Of a DNA stretch of 64,000 nucleotides, positions 18,007-25,951 are shown piece after piece. Positions within the stretch are counted from its first letter, which is position 1; the number at the start of each line of letters is the position of its first letter. The position numbers were made by a program, and so were the translations under genes. A model generated the notes under the pieces. That model was given only the letters and a program-made list of their open reading frames with translations, was not told where the DNA came from and did no database searches. Origin of the DNA: Mycobacterium sp. 852002-51057_SCH5723018 (GTDB taxonomy: Bacteria; Actinomycetota; Actinomycetes; Mycobacteriales; Mycobacteriaceae). The stretch spans positions 62,001-126,000 of the forward strand of contig NZ_LZIR01000004.1 of NCBI RefSeq assembly GCF_001667035.1, given 5' to 3'.

Positions 18007-18798
18007 ATGAAGCGACTCGAGGGCAAGCGGATTCTGGTGACGGGCGCCGCGTCCGGGATCGGCCAGGCCACCGCGCTGCGGCTGCTCGACGAGGGCGCCA
18101 CCGTGGTGGCCTCCGACATCTCCGTCGACGGCCTGGACGCCACCCGGGGCCGCGCCGAGGAGGCCAAGACCGCCGACCGCCTCACCACCATGCCGATGGA
18201 CGTGGGCAACGAGGATTCGGTGATCGACGGCGTGTGCTCGGCCGCCCAAACGCTCCACGGGCTGGATTCGCTGGTCAACGCGGCCGGGATGTTGCGCGCC
18301 GCACACACCCACCAGACCAGCCTCGAACTGTGGAATCAGATCGTCGGTGTCAACCTGACCGGGACCTTCCTGGTGGTGCGCGAGGCGCTTCCGGCGTTGC
18401 TGGCCAACTCGCGCAGCGCGATCGTGAACTTCAGCTCGACATCGGCGTCGTTCGCCCACCCCTACATGGCGGCCTACGCGGCGAGCAAGGGAGGCATTCA
18501 GGCCTTCACCCATTCGTTGGCGCTCGAGTACGCCCGCGACGGCCTGCGCGCGGTGTGCGTGGCGCCGGGCAGCATCAAGTCCGGGATCACCGACGCCACC
18601 GGCGGCTACATCCCGAAAGATGCTGACTGGTCGCTGTTTTCGCGACTGATGCCGGTGCTGCCCACCACGGTGGAATCAAGCGGCACCGGGATGGCCGACC
18701 CTTCCGTGGTCGCCGGCGTGATCGCCATGCTGGTGTCAGAAGACGGCGCCTTCATCACCGGCACCGAAATCCGCATCGACGGCGGGACCCACGCCTGA
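18007..18798 (+). CDS. Short-chain dehydrogenase/reductase
   Basis: A 263-residue classical SDR. Cofactor motif TGAASGIG, NAAG, catalytic Ser in NFSSTSAS and YAASKGG, terminal motif IRIDGG. ATG at 18007 with AGGAG 7-11 bp upstream; longer in-frame starts reach into the divergent neighbour. Substrate unknown. It is convergent with cpsA. Confidence 0.85.
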   Translation: MKRLEGKRILVTGAASGIGQATALRLLDEGATVVASDISVDGLDATRGRAEEAKTADRLTTMPMDVGNEDSVIDGVCSAAQTLHGLDSLVNAAGMLRAAHTHQTSLELWNQIVGVNLTGTFLVVREALPALLANSRSAIVNFSSTSASFAHPYMAAYAASKGGIQAFTHSLALEYARDGLRAVCVAPGSIKSGITDATGGYIPKDADWSLFSRLMPVLPTTVESSGTGMADPSVVAGVIAMLVSEDGAFITGTEIRIDGGTHA

Positions 18799-18818
18799 GT
18801 CAACCCCCCGGCGCTTGG

Positions 18819-20387
18819 CTAGTTGACGCAGGGCACGCCGCCGCCGTCGATCGGCTTTCCCTGATCCGGCGTCGGATACGTCGTCGTGGTGCCGTTGTAG
18901 TAGTAGGTCTTGGCCTTGGTCGACGTCGTGGTGGTGGTCGTGGTGGTGGTTTCGTCCGTCGTGGTTTCGTCGGTTGCCGGCATCGAGAAGTTGGTATCCA
19001 GGGTCACCCGGATATGTCCCGGCACGACCGTGGGGTCGGGTTGTTTGGGGGCGTCCAGTCCGAGCAGGGTGGCCACGTTGCCTGCGTCGGTTTCCGCGCC
19101 GGCGCCGTAGGCGATCGTGGTCGTCGACGGCTCACCCGAATTGCGGTCGCGCACCTGGCCGGGGGTGTAGCCGTGCTTTTTCAGGGCACGTGACACCTCG
19201 CTGGCCATCCCGCTCAAGCTGCCCGAATTGATCACGTCGACGACCGTGGACGGACTGGGCTTGGCGGCCGTGGTGGCCGGGGTGGTCGTCGGTGGCGGGG
19301 CGCCGATCGCGGCGGCCACCTCGGCCTTGATCGCGGCAGGGTCGATGATGTTGACGTCCTGGCCGTCGATGTTGTCGTAGCGCACCACGGGCAGCGTGCG
19401 GAACTCGACGTTACCGCCGGAGGCCAGCGCGCCCAGCCGTTGGATCAGCTCCTCGTCCCAGCCCGACGACAGCACGACGTCCTTGCGCGCCACCGCCATC
19501 AGACCCTTGAGCTTGTCAATATTGGTGAACGTGCCCGAGGCCTGCAGTTCCTGCATGACCGACGAAATGAACGCCTGCTGCCGATGGGTGCGGTCCAGGT
19601 CGCCGTTTTCCAGGCCGTGGCGCTGCCGCACGAACGCCAGCGCCTGGGCGGCGTCCAGGGTCTGCCGCCCGGCGGGGAAGTCGGCGCCGGAATAGGAGTC
19701 GTAGACGGGGTGGTTCAGGCACACGTCCACGCCCCCCAGGGTTTGGGTCAGGTCGTAGAAGCCGGCCAGGTTGATCTCGGCGAAGTAATCGATCGGGACG
19801 CCGGTCAGGCTGCGCACCGCGCGCAGGGTCGCCGCCCGCCCGGCCTCGCGGCCCCGCGTCTCGAGGTCTTTTTGGCTGCCGACGCCCTGGTTGGCGAGCT
19901 TGTTCGCGACGTATTGCTTGGTGAGCCCGTACGCTTCTTTGATCTTGATGTGGTTGTACCCCGGGACGCCGTTGAAGGGCACCCAGTCGTCGCGGGGGAT
20001 GGAGAACGCGACGACCTTCTGGTCGGCCCCGATGTGTACAAGTATCAGGGTGTTGGTGTTGTAGCCGCCGTCGTCGGACTCGCCGGCGTGCAGGTGCTTC
20101 AGGATGGACCAGGGCAGGTCGTTGCCGTCCTGGTCTTTGCGGGAGTCCAGCCCGATGAGCAAGATGTTCATGCTGTCACCGCCGGACCGCGGGTCCTCCG
20201 GCGACAGCGCCTCCGAGACGGTGATGCCGCCCAGGGCTCCGTGGGCCACGTAGTAGCCGGCCCCGGTCATCAGCACCGCCGCCGCCGACACCACGGTCAT
20301 GAAGCCGCGCGCCAAAGCCTTGCGAAAGCGCGACGGTTCACGAGCGGCGCGATGGCGGTGATGCGCCCCGCCCGAGCGTCCCATCAA
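18819..20387 (-). CDS. cpsA: LytR-CpsA-Psr family protein CpsA
   Basis: A 522-residue cell-wall ligase-type protein. After a basic N-terminus there is one membrane helix (FMTVVSAAAVLMTGAGYYVA), the LCP catalytic domain (MNILLIGLDSR, FSIPRDDWV and AFVRQRHG, about residues 70-280) and a C-terminal LytR_C domain (about 370-450). It ends in a Thr-rich tail with a run of nine Thr. LCP proteins attach arabinogalactan to peptidoglycan; CpsA of M. tuberculosis (Rv3484) also blocks phagosome maturation, as known from the literature. Length is close to the 512 residues of Rv3484. Confidence 0.92.
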   Translation of the reverse strand: MMGRSGGAHHRHRAAREPSRFRKALARGFMTVVSAAAVLMTGAGYYVAHGALGGITVSEALSPEDPRSGGDSMNILLIGLDSRKDQDGNDLPWSILKHLHAGESDDGGYNTNTLILVHIGADQKVVAFSIPRDDWVPFNGVPGYNHIKIKEAYGLTKQYVANKLANQGVGSQKDLETRGREAGRAATLRAVRSLTGVPIDYFAEINLAGFYDLTQTLGGVDVCLNHPVYDSYSGADFPAGRQTLDAAQALAFVRQRHGLENGDLDRTHRQQAFISSVMQELQASGTFTNIDKLKGLMAVARKDVVLSSGWDEELIQRLGALASGGNVEFRTLPVVRYDNIDGQDVNIIDPAAIKAEVAAAIGAPPPTTTPATTAAKPSPSTVVDVINSGSLSGMASEVSRALKKHGYTPGQVRDRNSGEPSTTTIAYGAGAETDAGNVATLLGLDAPKQPDPTVVPGHIRVTLDTNFSMPATDETTTDETTTTTTTTTSTKAKTYYYNGTTTTYPTPDQGKPIDGGGVPCVN

Positions 20388-20719
20388 AAACCTCGGCCCA
20401 CTACCAGCGCACCACCTGTCACCGCAAGAGCGGATTGCGGTGATGTCGCTTGCAGCATGACGTCAAGTATGCGGTAGCTTGCCGTGAAGGCTCCAATTAA
20501 GCACTTTGGGTGTAAGCAGACTCACCTAGGCGATACGGGCGGGTCTGACCGCGTCGATCCGCCGTCTACCAGCGCTTATGGCCCAACCGCGCAGGGTGTG
20601 GTGGCCCGGGCGTCACGGACGCCGAAGCCAACTCGTTACCCCTTCGCCGTCGAACGTCGACATGCCGCGCGAATTTCGCGGTTTGCCCCGGCTAGTCGAC
20701 GTTCGGCGCCGAATGCCGT
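20388..20719. other. Intergenic stretch upstream of cpsA
   Basis: A 332-bp gap between cpsA (minus) and a small minus-strand gene. It holds the 9-bp inverted repeat at 20419-20443 and, presumably, the cpsA promoter. Short open frames exist on the plus strand, but they lack ribosome sites and have shadow-like composition. I see no gene or RNA here. Confidence 0.5.
20419..20443. promoter_or_regulatory. 9-bp inverted repeat 32 bp upstream of cpsA
   Basis: TCACCGCAA (20419-20427) and TTGCGGTGA (20435-20443) are perfect inverted arms separated by 7 bp. At this distance from the cpsA start the repeat lies in the leader or promoter. It could be a repressor operator or an RNA hairpin in the 5' UTR; there is no T-tract to make it a terminator. 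Confidence 0.45.
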
Positions 20720-21088
20720 TCAGCAGTAGGGGTATTCGATGTGCCACCTGCCATCCACATAATCGGCCCGATATTGGCCGCCCAGTTGCGGATTGGCGTC
20801 GTGGACGACACCGGAGCCCCCGACGTATGGCGCGAATCCGGGTGGATCCCAGGTCAGGGACTGTGGATTCGGCGGCAGGTCCGCCGTGCAGTTGATCTGC
20901 TTCTGGACGTAGCCGTCGATGACCTTCTGCTCGGCGGTGGCTTGATCGCCGGCGTCGGGGCCCGGATCGAGCGAGCACAATGCCGTTGTGCCGCAAACCC
21001 TTTGGGGCGCATCGGCGAGCGCGGCATCGGCTGGCGCGAAAGCCGGAAAGGTGGTCACGGCGAGGCACGCTACGACGTATTTCCACAT
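20720..21088 (-). CDS. Small secreted protein of unknown function
   Basis: A 122-residue protein with a signal peptide (MWKYVVACLAVTTFPAFAPADAALA) and a mature domain with four cysteines (QRVCGTTALCS, INCTAD and the C-terminal PYC). The start is 2 bp after the stop of the small membrane-protein gene (TAAccATG), so the two form an operon. The pattern of Pro/Trp-rich short exported proteins ending in Cys is common in mycobacteria. No enzyme motif is seen. Confidence 0.7.
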   Translation of the reverse strand: MWKYVVACLAVTTFPAFAPADAALADAPQRVCGTTALCSLDPGPDAGDQATAEQKVIDGYVQKQINCTADLPPNPQSLTWDPPGFAPYVGGSGVVHDANPQLGGQYRADYVDGRWHIEYPYC

Positions 21089-21090
21089 GG

Positions 21091-21360
21091 TTAGGTGGCC
21101 TTCACGACGTCCTGGCCGGACGTGTAGAAGAGGCGAATGTTGGAACCTGTGAAAATCTCGGCGAGGTACACCCCAAGCGGTTCAACCTCGTAGTAGTAGT
21201 GCACGTTGCCGCGCGTATCCACGGCCGTCGCGCACGAGTAGCCCGGTGCGCCGCACCGTTGCTTGACCGGTAGCGCCAGCACGGCGAATACCAGCAGGAC
21301 CGCAATCGCGGCCACCACCGGGGCCTTGATCGACGCCTGCTTTCGCACCGGATGCATCAC
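21091..21360 (-). CDS. Small membrane-anchored protein of unknown function
   Basis: An 89-residue protein: short basic N-terminus, one membrane helix (APVVAAIAVLLVFAVLALPV) and an extracytoplasmic part with two cysteines (KQRCGAPGYSCATAV). The start may be either of two adjacent ATGs. It is followed 2 bp later by the secreted-protein gene, suggesting the two act together at the envelope. Confidence 0.65.
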   Translation of the reverse strand: MMHPVRKQASIKAPVVAAIAVLLVFAVLALPVKQRCGAPGYSCATAVDTRGNVHYYYEVEPLGVYLAEIFTGSNIRLFYTSGQDVVKAT

Positions 21361-21496
21361 AGGAGTGTAAGCGCCTCAGCCGGCGTCCGGCCCGTGCGAC
21401 AAGCCAAATTCGTTGTAGCTCAATCCACCGGAACCCGGCCGTTTTCATCTGGGTCCCCGACGGGTACGCAACCCGGAGCCGATTGGAGGACCGATC

Positions 21497-21646
21497 ATGT
21501 TCGATACGCAGCCGACGGAGCCCGGTACCCCGGGAGATACGCCCGAACGGCTGACGCCCGCGGAACCACCCGAACGGCTGACGCCGGCTGAACCGCCGGA
21601 GCGGCTGACGCCGGTGGATCCGCCGGAGCGCCAGAGGCCGGCATGA
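21497..21646 (+). CDS. Tiny repeat protein with PERLTPAEP units
   Basis: A 49-residue frame with a good ribosome site (GGAGGA, 6 bp before ATG). After MFDTQPTEPGTPGDT it consists of three 9-residue repeats of the type PERLTPAEP and a fourth partial one, ending ERQRPA. The downstream 48-residue gene starts 12 bp after its stop. It is probably disordered; function unknown. Confidence 0.55.
   Translation: MFDTQPTEPGTPGDTPERLTPAEPPERLTPAEPPERLTPVDPPERQRPA
21542..21622 (+). repeat. 27-bp tandem repeat (3 copies plus a partial)
   Basis: Units at 21542-21568, 21569-21595 and 21596-21622 each encode PERLTPAEP or a close variant, with third-position changes between copies. Synonymous drift with protein conservation suggests the peptide repeat itself is under selection. 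Confidence 0.75.
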
Positions 21647-21658
21647 GAGGAGGACGAC

Positions 21659-21805
21659 ATGCGCGCTGAAGAAGGCGACGAAACGGTCAACGATTACGCC
21701 GCCAAGGGCGAGCAGACACTGGGCAGAATCAAGGACTCCCAACGCCAGGGCAGCCCCTTTGGCAGGGTGGTGCGCCGCCTCACCAGGCTCTTTCGCAGCG
21801 AGTAA
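21659..21805 (+). CDS. Small basic/acidic conserved-type protein
   Basis: A 48-residue frame (MRAEEGDETVNDYAAKGEQT...) ending RRLTRLFRSE. The ribosome site GAGAGGAGGA is strong and spaced 4 bp from the ATG. It has an acidic N-half and an arginine-rich amphipathic C-terminus. It is paired with the repeat protein just upstream. No function can be assigned. Confidence 0.6.
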   Translation: MRAEEGDETVNDYAAKGEQTLGRIKDSQRQGSPFGRVVRRLTRLFRSE

Positions 21806-21853
21806 CCAGCCCGGACAATCCATTCACTGACGTCCGGGTCTTACGATCACCTG

Positions 21854-22729
21854 ATGGCGACCGCACCCGAGACGTTCTCGGCCCAGGGGACAGGTGGCGT
21901 ACGCATCGTCGCCGATCGCCAGGGCGATCCCCAGGCGCGCGCGGTGGTGTTCTTGCACGGCGGCGGGCAGACCCGCCGGTCCTGGGCCAAGGCCGCCGCC
22001 GCCGTCGCCAAGCGGGGGTGGCAGGCCGTGACGATCGATCTGCGCGGCCACGGAGAATCCGATTGGTCAACCGAGGGCGACTATCGTGTCGTCAGCTTCG
22101 CCCGCGACGTCCAACAGGTGCTCCGCACGCTGCCCCCGCAACCCGTGCTGGTCGGCGCGTCGCTGGGCGGATTCACCTCGATGCTGCTCGCCGGCGAGTT
22201 GGCGCCAAGCATTGCCAGCGCCGTCGTCTTGGTCGACATCGTGCCGAACATGGAGCAGTCCGGGGCCAATCGGATCCATGCCTTCATGTCCGACCGGGTC
22301 GAATCGGGGTTCGGCTCGCTGGAAGAGGTCGCCGACGCGATCGCCGAGTACAACCCGCACCGGCCCCGCCCCACCGACCTGGAGGGCCTGACCACCAACC
22401 TGCGCCGCCGCGGGGATCGCTGGTACTGGCATTGGGATCCCCAATTCATCAGCGGCACAGCGGCATTCCCGCCGTTTGAGGTCACCGACCCCGATCGCAT
22501 GCACGCCGCCGTCGAGGCGATCCTGCGCAGCGGTGTGCCGATGCTGTTGATCCGGGGCCAGATGAGCGACCTGGTCAGCCAGGAGCGCGCCGACGAATTT
22601 CTCGCGCGCTTCCCCCAGGTCGAGTTCACCGACGTGCGCGGCGCGGGCCACATGGTCGCCGGCGACCGCAACGACGTCTTCGCCAGGGCGGTCCTGGATT
22701 TCCTGGCCCGGCACGTCGACGGCGGATGA
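21854..22729 (+). CDS. Alpha/beta-hydrolase family protein
   Basis: A 291-residue alpha/beta hydrolase. Visible are the oxyanion motif FLHGGGQTRRSW, the strand IDLRGHGESDW, the nucleophile elbow GASLGG (Ser about residue 100), and a late His in GAGHMVAGDRND. An acidic residue is plausible in QMSDLVS. The family covers esterases, epoxide hydrolases and non-haem haloperoxidase-like enzymes; the substrate is unknown. Confidence 0.85.
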   Translation: MATAPETFSAQGTGGVRIVADRQGDPQARAVVFLHGGGQTRRSWAKAAAAVAKRGWQAVTIDLRGHGESDWSTEGDYRVVSFARDVQQVLRTLPPQPVLVGASLGGFTSMLLAGELAPSIASAVVLVDIVPNMEQSGANRIHAFMSDRVESGFGSLEEVADAIAEYNPHRPRPTDLEGLTTNLRRRGDRWYWHWDPQFISGTAAFPPFEVTDPDRMHAAVEAILRSGVPMLLIRGQMSDLVSQERADEFLARFPQVEFTDVRGAGHMVAGDRNDVFARAVLDFLARHVDGG

Positions 22730-22853
22730 CGCGCATGTCGGCCCGTCGATTGCGTAACTGACTCTCGGCCTGCGGCACACACCGCGGCAGGCGCCCCGAA
22801 CCGCCCGCCCCGCGCTGTTAACATGCTGCCCTACACAAGAACGAGGGGGCGGC

Positions 22854-23501
22854 GTGGCCGTGCGCTGGGTGCGAGGGTTGGGGCTATTTGGCGCGGCGGT
22901 GATGGCCGCGACCGCATTGGCGTTCCCGGTGCGGGCCGATCCGGGGGTCGCACCGGGCATCAAGGTCGAGGACGAAAGCAGCTCGTGCACAGCGGGTTTC
23001 GCCGCCCAAGGCAACGACGGTGGCTACTACCTGATGACCAGCGGGCACTGCGACGCCCACGACGGGTCGCAATGGACCTACGGTGACAATCTCCCGCTGG
23101 GGAAGATCACCGCCAGCGAGCACGAGGGCGACAAGAGGGACGCGGCGATCATCCTCCTCGATCCGAGCGTCGGTGCGCCCGCCGGTGACGTCGGGGGCAG
23201 GTATGCGGTCCGAGATGTGCTGAGCGCCACGCAGATTCAGGTTGGCATGCCGTTCTGCAAGATCGGTGCGGTCACCGGCGAAACCTGCGGTGTGGTCAAA
23301 GACGTCGCAGGCGACGTCGTCGAAGCCAGCGTCTTCAGCCTCAACGGCGACAGCGGCAGTCCCGGTTTCGTGAAGAACCCCGACGGCACCGTGAGCGCGG
23401 TCGGTCTATTGATGTCATCGCCCGACGGTGACGACAACACCACGTACTTCGCGCTGGTGAGCCCACTGCTGGGCAGGTGGGGTCTGCACCTCCTGCCGTG
23501 A
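22854..23501 (+). CDS. Secreted S1-type (chymotrypsin-fold) serine protease homologue, Rv1815-like
   Basis: A 215-residue exported protein. Signal peptide VRWVRGLGLFGAAVMAATALA, probably cleaved after VRA. A complete catalytic triad is visible: His in MTSGHCD, Asp in KRDAAII and Ser in NGDSGSPGF. Four cysteines could form two disulfides. It resembles Rv1815-type mycobacterial proteins and alpha-lytic-protease-like bacterial S1 enzymes without a pro-region. The GTG at 22854 follows GAGGGGGCGG. Confidence 0.82.
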   Translation: MAVRWVRGLGLFGAAVMAATALAFPVRADPGVAPGIKVEDESSSCTAGFAAQGNDGGYYLMTSGHCDAHDGSQWTYGDNLPLGKITASEHEGDKRDAAIILLDPSVGAPAGDVGGRYAVRDVLSATQIQVGMPFCKIGAVTGETCGVVKDVAGDVVEASVFSLNGDSGSPGFVKNPDGTVSAVGLLMSSPDGDDNTTYFALVSPLLGRWGLHLLP

Positions 23502-23684
23502 GGTCGGCCGGCAAACAGAGGCACTTCGCCGGTCTGAGAACAGACGTTTGCGGGTTGCCGCATCGGGTATTTGCGTCAGCGGCGTTGTAAGCGTCCGCCC
23601 CTGAGGGCCGGTCTGGGGTCCGCTACGTTGACGAGGCCAAGATGAACAGGCAGCGCGACACCAGCGACACGAAGGAGAGCGGTA

Positions 23685-24149
23685 GTGCAGCGTGGAATCG
23701 TGGTCGGCATAGCGGGAGTGGCCGTCATGGCCGCAGCGTGTGCCGGCTGTTCCAGCAACAAATCCAACACCGGCGCCTCGAGCTCGGCGCCACCACCGGC
23801 CGGCCCTCAGGTCATCGTTGACGGGCAGGCGCAGAACGTCACCGGTCAGGTGACCTGCAATGCGGCCAACGGCAACACCACCATCGGCATCGGCGACGCG
23901 ACAGCCGGCGTCGGCGCCGTGGTCAGCAATGACAACCCGCCCATCGTGCATTCCGTCGGACTGGGCAGCGTCAACGGCGTGACGCTGGGTTTCTCCGACG
24001 CCGCTCCGAACCAGGGCAGCAACGCGGGGGCCGCGGTCAACGGCAAGTCCTACGCGATCAAGGGCACGGCGACCGGGGTCGATATGAGCAACCCGAACCA
24101 GCCGCAAACGGTGACCAAGCCATTCGAGCTGGACGTGACCTGCCCCTAG
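23685..24149 (+). CDS. LpqH-type 19-kDa lipoprotein antigen paralogue
   Basis: A 154-residue lipoprotein. Signal VQRGIVVGIAGVAVMAAACAGC ends in a lipobox followed by SSNKSNTG, the same start as LpqH (GCSSNKS). The mature part carries the LpqH core: VIVDGQAQNVTGQVTC, NPPIVHSVGLGSVNGVTLG and KGTATGVDM, ending in ELDVTCP. LpqH proteins are abundant TLR2-active surface lipoproteins. Location is unlike lpqH (Rv3763), so I call it a paralogue. The GTG follows GGAGAGCGG. Confidence 0.87.
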   Translation: MQRGIVVGIAGVAVMAAACAGCSSNKSNTGASSSAPPPAGPQVIVDGQAQNVTGQVTCNAANGNTTIGIGDATAGVGAVVSNDNPPIVHSVGLGSVNGVTLGFSDAAPNQGSNAGAAVNGKSYAIKGTATGVDMSNPNQPQTVTKPFELDVTCP

Positions 24150-24182
24150 CGCGGGCGATCCATACCCAGAAGGGACGCAGCT

Positions 24183-25091
24183 ATGTCTATGAAACGCATC
24201 GTCAGCGCCACGGTGGTCGCGGCGGGCCTCAGCTTCTCCGCACTGACGCTGAGCCCGGTGTCCGCCAACTCCGCTCCGCTGGATCCCCCACCCCCCTGCC
24301 CCAACTGCCACGGCGGTGGCGGTGGCGGCGGCGGCAATCCGGGCGGTCCCGGTGGCGCGCCGGGCGGTGGGTCGCAGGCCCCGCAAACCGCTCCGCAGAC
24401 CCACGAGCCGGCTCCGCAGACCCACGAGCCTGCCACGCAGAGCACGCAGCCACCGGCCACGCAGAGCACACAGCCGCCGGCGACGCAGAGCACGCAGCCC
24501 CCGGCCACCCAGAGCACGCAGCCGTCGTGGACGCGGGGCAGCGAGCCGCCGAGGACCGAAACCACCCAGCCGGGCGCGCAGACCACGCCGCCGAGCGGGC
24601 AATCCACCGCGCCGGCGAACGGGCAAACCACGCCGCCGTCCAGCCCCGGGGCGCGCCCGGCCCTTGCTGCGCCGAGCACACAGCCGCCGCACCCGGCGTA
24701 CGTTCCGCGCCGAGACGTCGTCACTGCTAGCGCGCAAGTAGGTGGGCCAACGGCTCCGGGCCCCGGGGGGGCGAAGGTCGAATTCGTCCTCGCGGATCGC
24801 GGAGCGCCACCTCCTCCCCGGGAGCGTGGATTCGGCTGGAACGACGGACCGCCACCGCACCACCCGCCGCCCGGCTGGTATGGCCCGCCCCCGCCGGGCG
24901 GTTGGGACGGCCCGCCGCCTCCCGGTGGCTGGAACCGGCCGTGGGGCGACAGGCCGGACCGCGACTGGGATCGCGGTCGGTATGACTACGGCCCCTTCAA
25001 CTACGACACCTTCACCGTCTTCCCGGTCTTCAACTGGATGTACGGGGGCTGGGGCTACTGGTTCTTCGGTGTCTGGGTTCCGCTGTACTGA
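24183..25091 (+). CDS. Exported Pro/Gly/Thr-rich repeat protein
   Basis: A 302-residue exported protein. Signal MKRIVSATVVAAGLSFSALTL, then a poly-Gly stretch, two APQTHEP repeats, four ATQSTQPP-type repeats, a long Pro/Thr region, and a C-terminal part rich in Pro, Gly, Trp and Tyr that ends WYF-type (YWFFGVWVPLY). The composition suggests a cell-wall-spanning or surface protein, possibly O-mannosylated at its Thr/Pro runs (inference). ATG at 24183 or, two codons later, 24189. It is followed by a strong hairpin. Confidence 0.72.
   Translation: MSMKRIVSATVVAAGLSFSALTLSPVSANSAPLDPPPPCPNCHGGGGGGGGNPGGPGGAPGGGSQAPQTAPQTHEPAPQTHEPATQSTQPPATQSTQPPATQSTQPPATQSTQPSWTRGSEPPRTETTQPGAQTTPPSGQSTAPANGQTTPPSSPGARPALAAPSTQPPHPAYVPRRDVVTASAQVGGPTAPGPGGAKVEFVLADRGAPPPPRERGFGWNDGPPPHHPPPGWYGPPPPGGWDGPPPPGGWNRPWGDRPDRDWDRGRYDYGPFNYDTFTVFPVFNWMYGGWGYWFFGVWVPLY
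24390..24527 (+). repeat. Coding tandem repeats: 2 x 21 bp then 4 x 24 bp
   Basis: Two 21-bp units (24390-24410, 24411-24431; APQTHEP) are followed directly by four 24-bp units starting at 24432, 24456, 24480 and 24504 (ATQSTQPP, last one PS). Copies differ mainly at third positions. All units are multiples of three, so copy-number change would keep frame. Confidence 0.8.
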
Positions 25092-25104
25092 TTGACGGCC
25101 CTTT

Positions 25105-25142
25105 GTGAAAGCCGCCCCGGCACGCGCCGGGGCGGCTTTCAC
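25105..25142 (+). terminator. Strong 17-bp hairpin after the Pro-rich gene
   Basis: Perfect 17-bp arms (25105-25121 and 25126-25142) around a 4-base loop lie 14 bp after the stop at 25091. The stem is GC-rich with an AAAG/CTTT base pair block toward the ends, but there is no T-tract. This fits the tract-less terminators frequent in mycobacteria. It sits 22 bp before the next gene and so should isolate it. Confidence 0.7.
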
Positions 25143-25164
25143 CAACCGAGGTCAGGATGAACGC

Positions 25165-25941
25165 ATGGACACGAGGGAAGAACGGTTCGTCCGGCTCGGT
25201 CGCGACGGTGGCCTGGTCACCATCGAGCTGATCAACTCCAAATCGCTGAACATCGTCGGCACCGGCGCCATCGAGGAGCTCACCGAGGCGTTCCGCGCCG
25301 TCGGGAATGACGGCGACGTGCGGGTCGTCGTGTTGCGCGGGGCCGGCGACAGGGCCTTCATCGGGGGCGCCGACATCAACGAAATGGTCACCCTCGACCG
25401 GTCCAGCGGCGAAGCGTTCATCCGCCGGCTCGCAGCTTTTTGCGAGGCGATTCGCCAATGCCCCGCGCCCGTCATCGCCCGGCTCGCGGGTTACTGCCTC
25501 GGCGGCGGCCTGGAGGTCGCGATGTGCTGCGACCTGCGGATCGCCGAGTCCGGCGCTACATTCGGCATGCCGGAGGTGGCCGTCGGCATCCCCTCGGTAA
25601 TCCATTCGGCCTTGATGCCCGCGCTGATCGGCGCCTCGCACGCGGCCTGGCTGCTACTGACCGGCGAGACGATCGACGCCGACACCGCCGCCACCTGGGG
25701 TCTGGTGCACGAGGTCGTTGCCCTAGACGCGCTCGACGCGCGCATCAACGAGCTCACGACGAGACTCTCCGGATTCGGCCCGCACGCCGTCCGCCAACAA
25801 AAGCGCCTCCTCAACAGGTGGTTCGACATGACAGTTCACGGTGCGATCGAAGACAGTGTCGAGCAGTTCGGCCTGGCGTTTTTGACCGGCGAGCCCCAGC
25901 AGCACATGCGGGCGTTCCTCGCCCGGAAGAAAGGCAGCTGA
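25165..25941 (+). CDS. Enoyl-CoA hydratase/isomerase family protein
   Basis: A 258-residue crotonase-fold protein with both oxyanion segments intact: AFIGGADINEM and GYCLGGGLEVAMCCDLRIA. PEVAVGIPS provides one catalytic-type Glu. The start is ATG 25165 because the only longer reading would translate through the terminator hairpin; AGGA lies 6 bp upstream. The acyl-CoA substrate is unknown. Confidence 0.85.
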   Translation: MDTREERFVRLGRDGGLVTIELINSKSLNIVGTGAIEELTEAFRAVGNDGDVRVVVLRGAGDRAFIGGADINEMVTLDRSSGEAFIRRLAAFCEAIRQCPAPVIARLAGYCLGGGLEVAMCCDLRIAESGATFGMPEVAVGIPSVIHSALMPALIGASHAAWLLLTGETIDADTAATWGLVHEVVALDALDARINELTTRLSGFGPHAVRQQKRLLNRWFDMTVHGAIEDSVEQFGLAFLTGEPQQHMRAFLARKKGS

Positions 25942-25951
25942 TAGCGCCGGT

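Noticed and set aside
20484..20895. Two overlapping plus-strand frames between cpsA and the small secreted gene
   Set aside because: No ribosome sites, low-complexity shadow composition, and overlap with a gene on the other strand that has a signal peptide.
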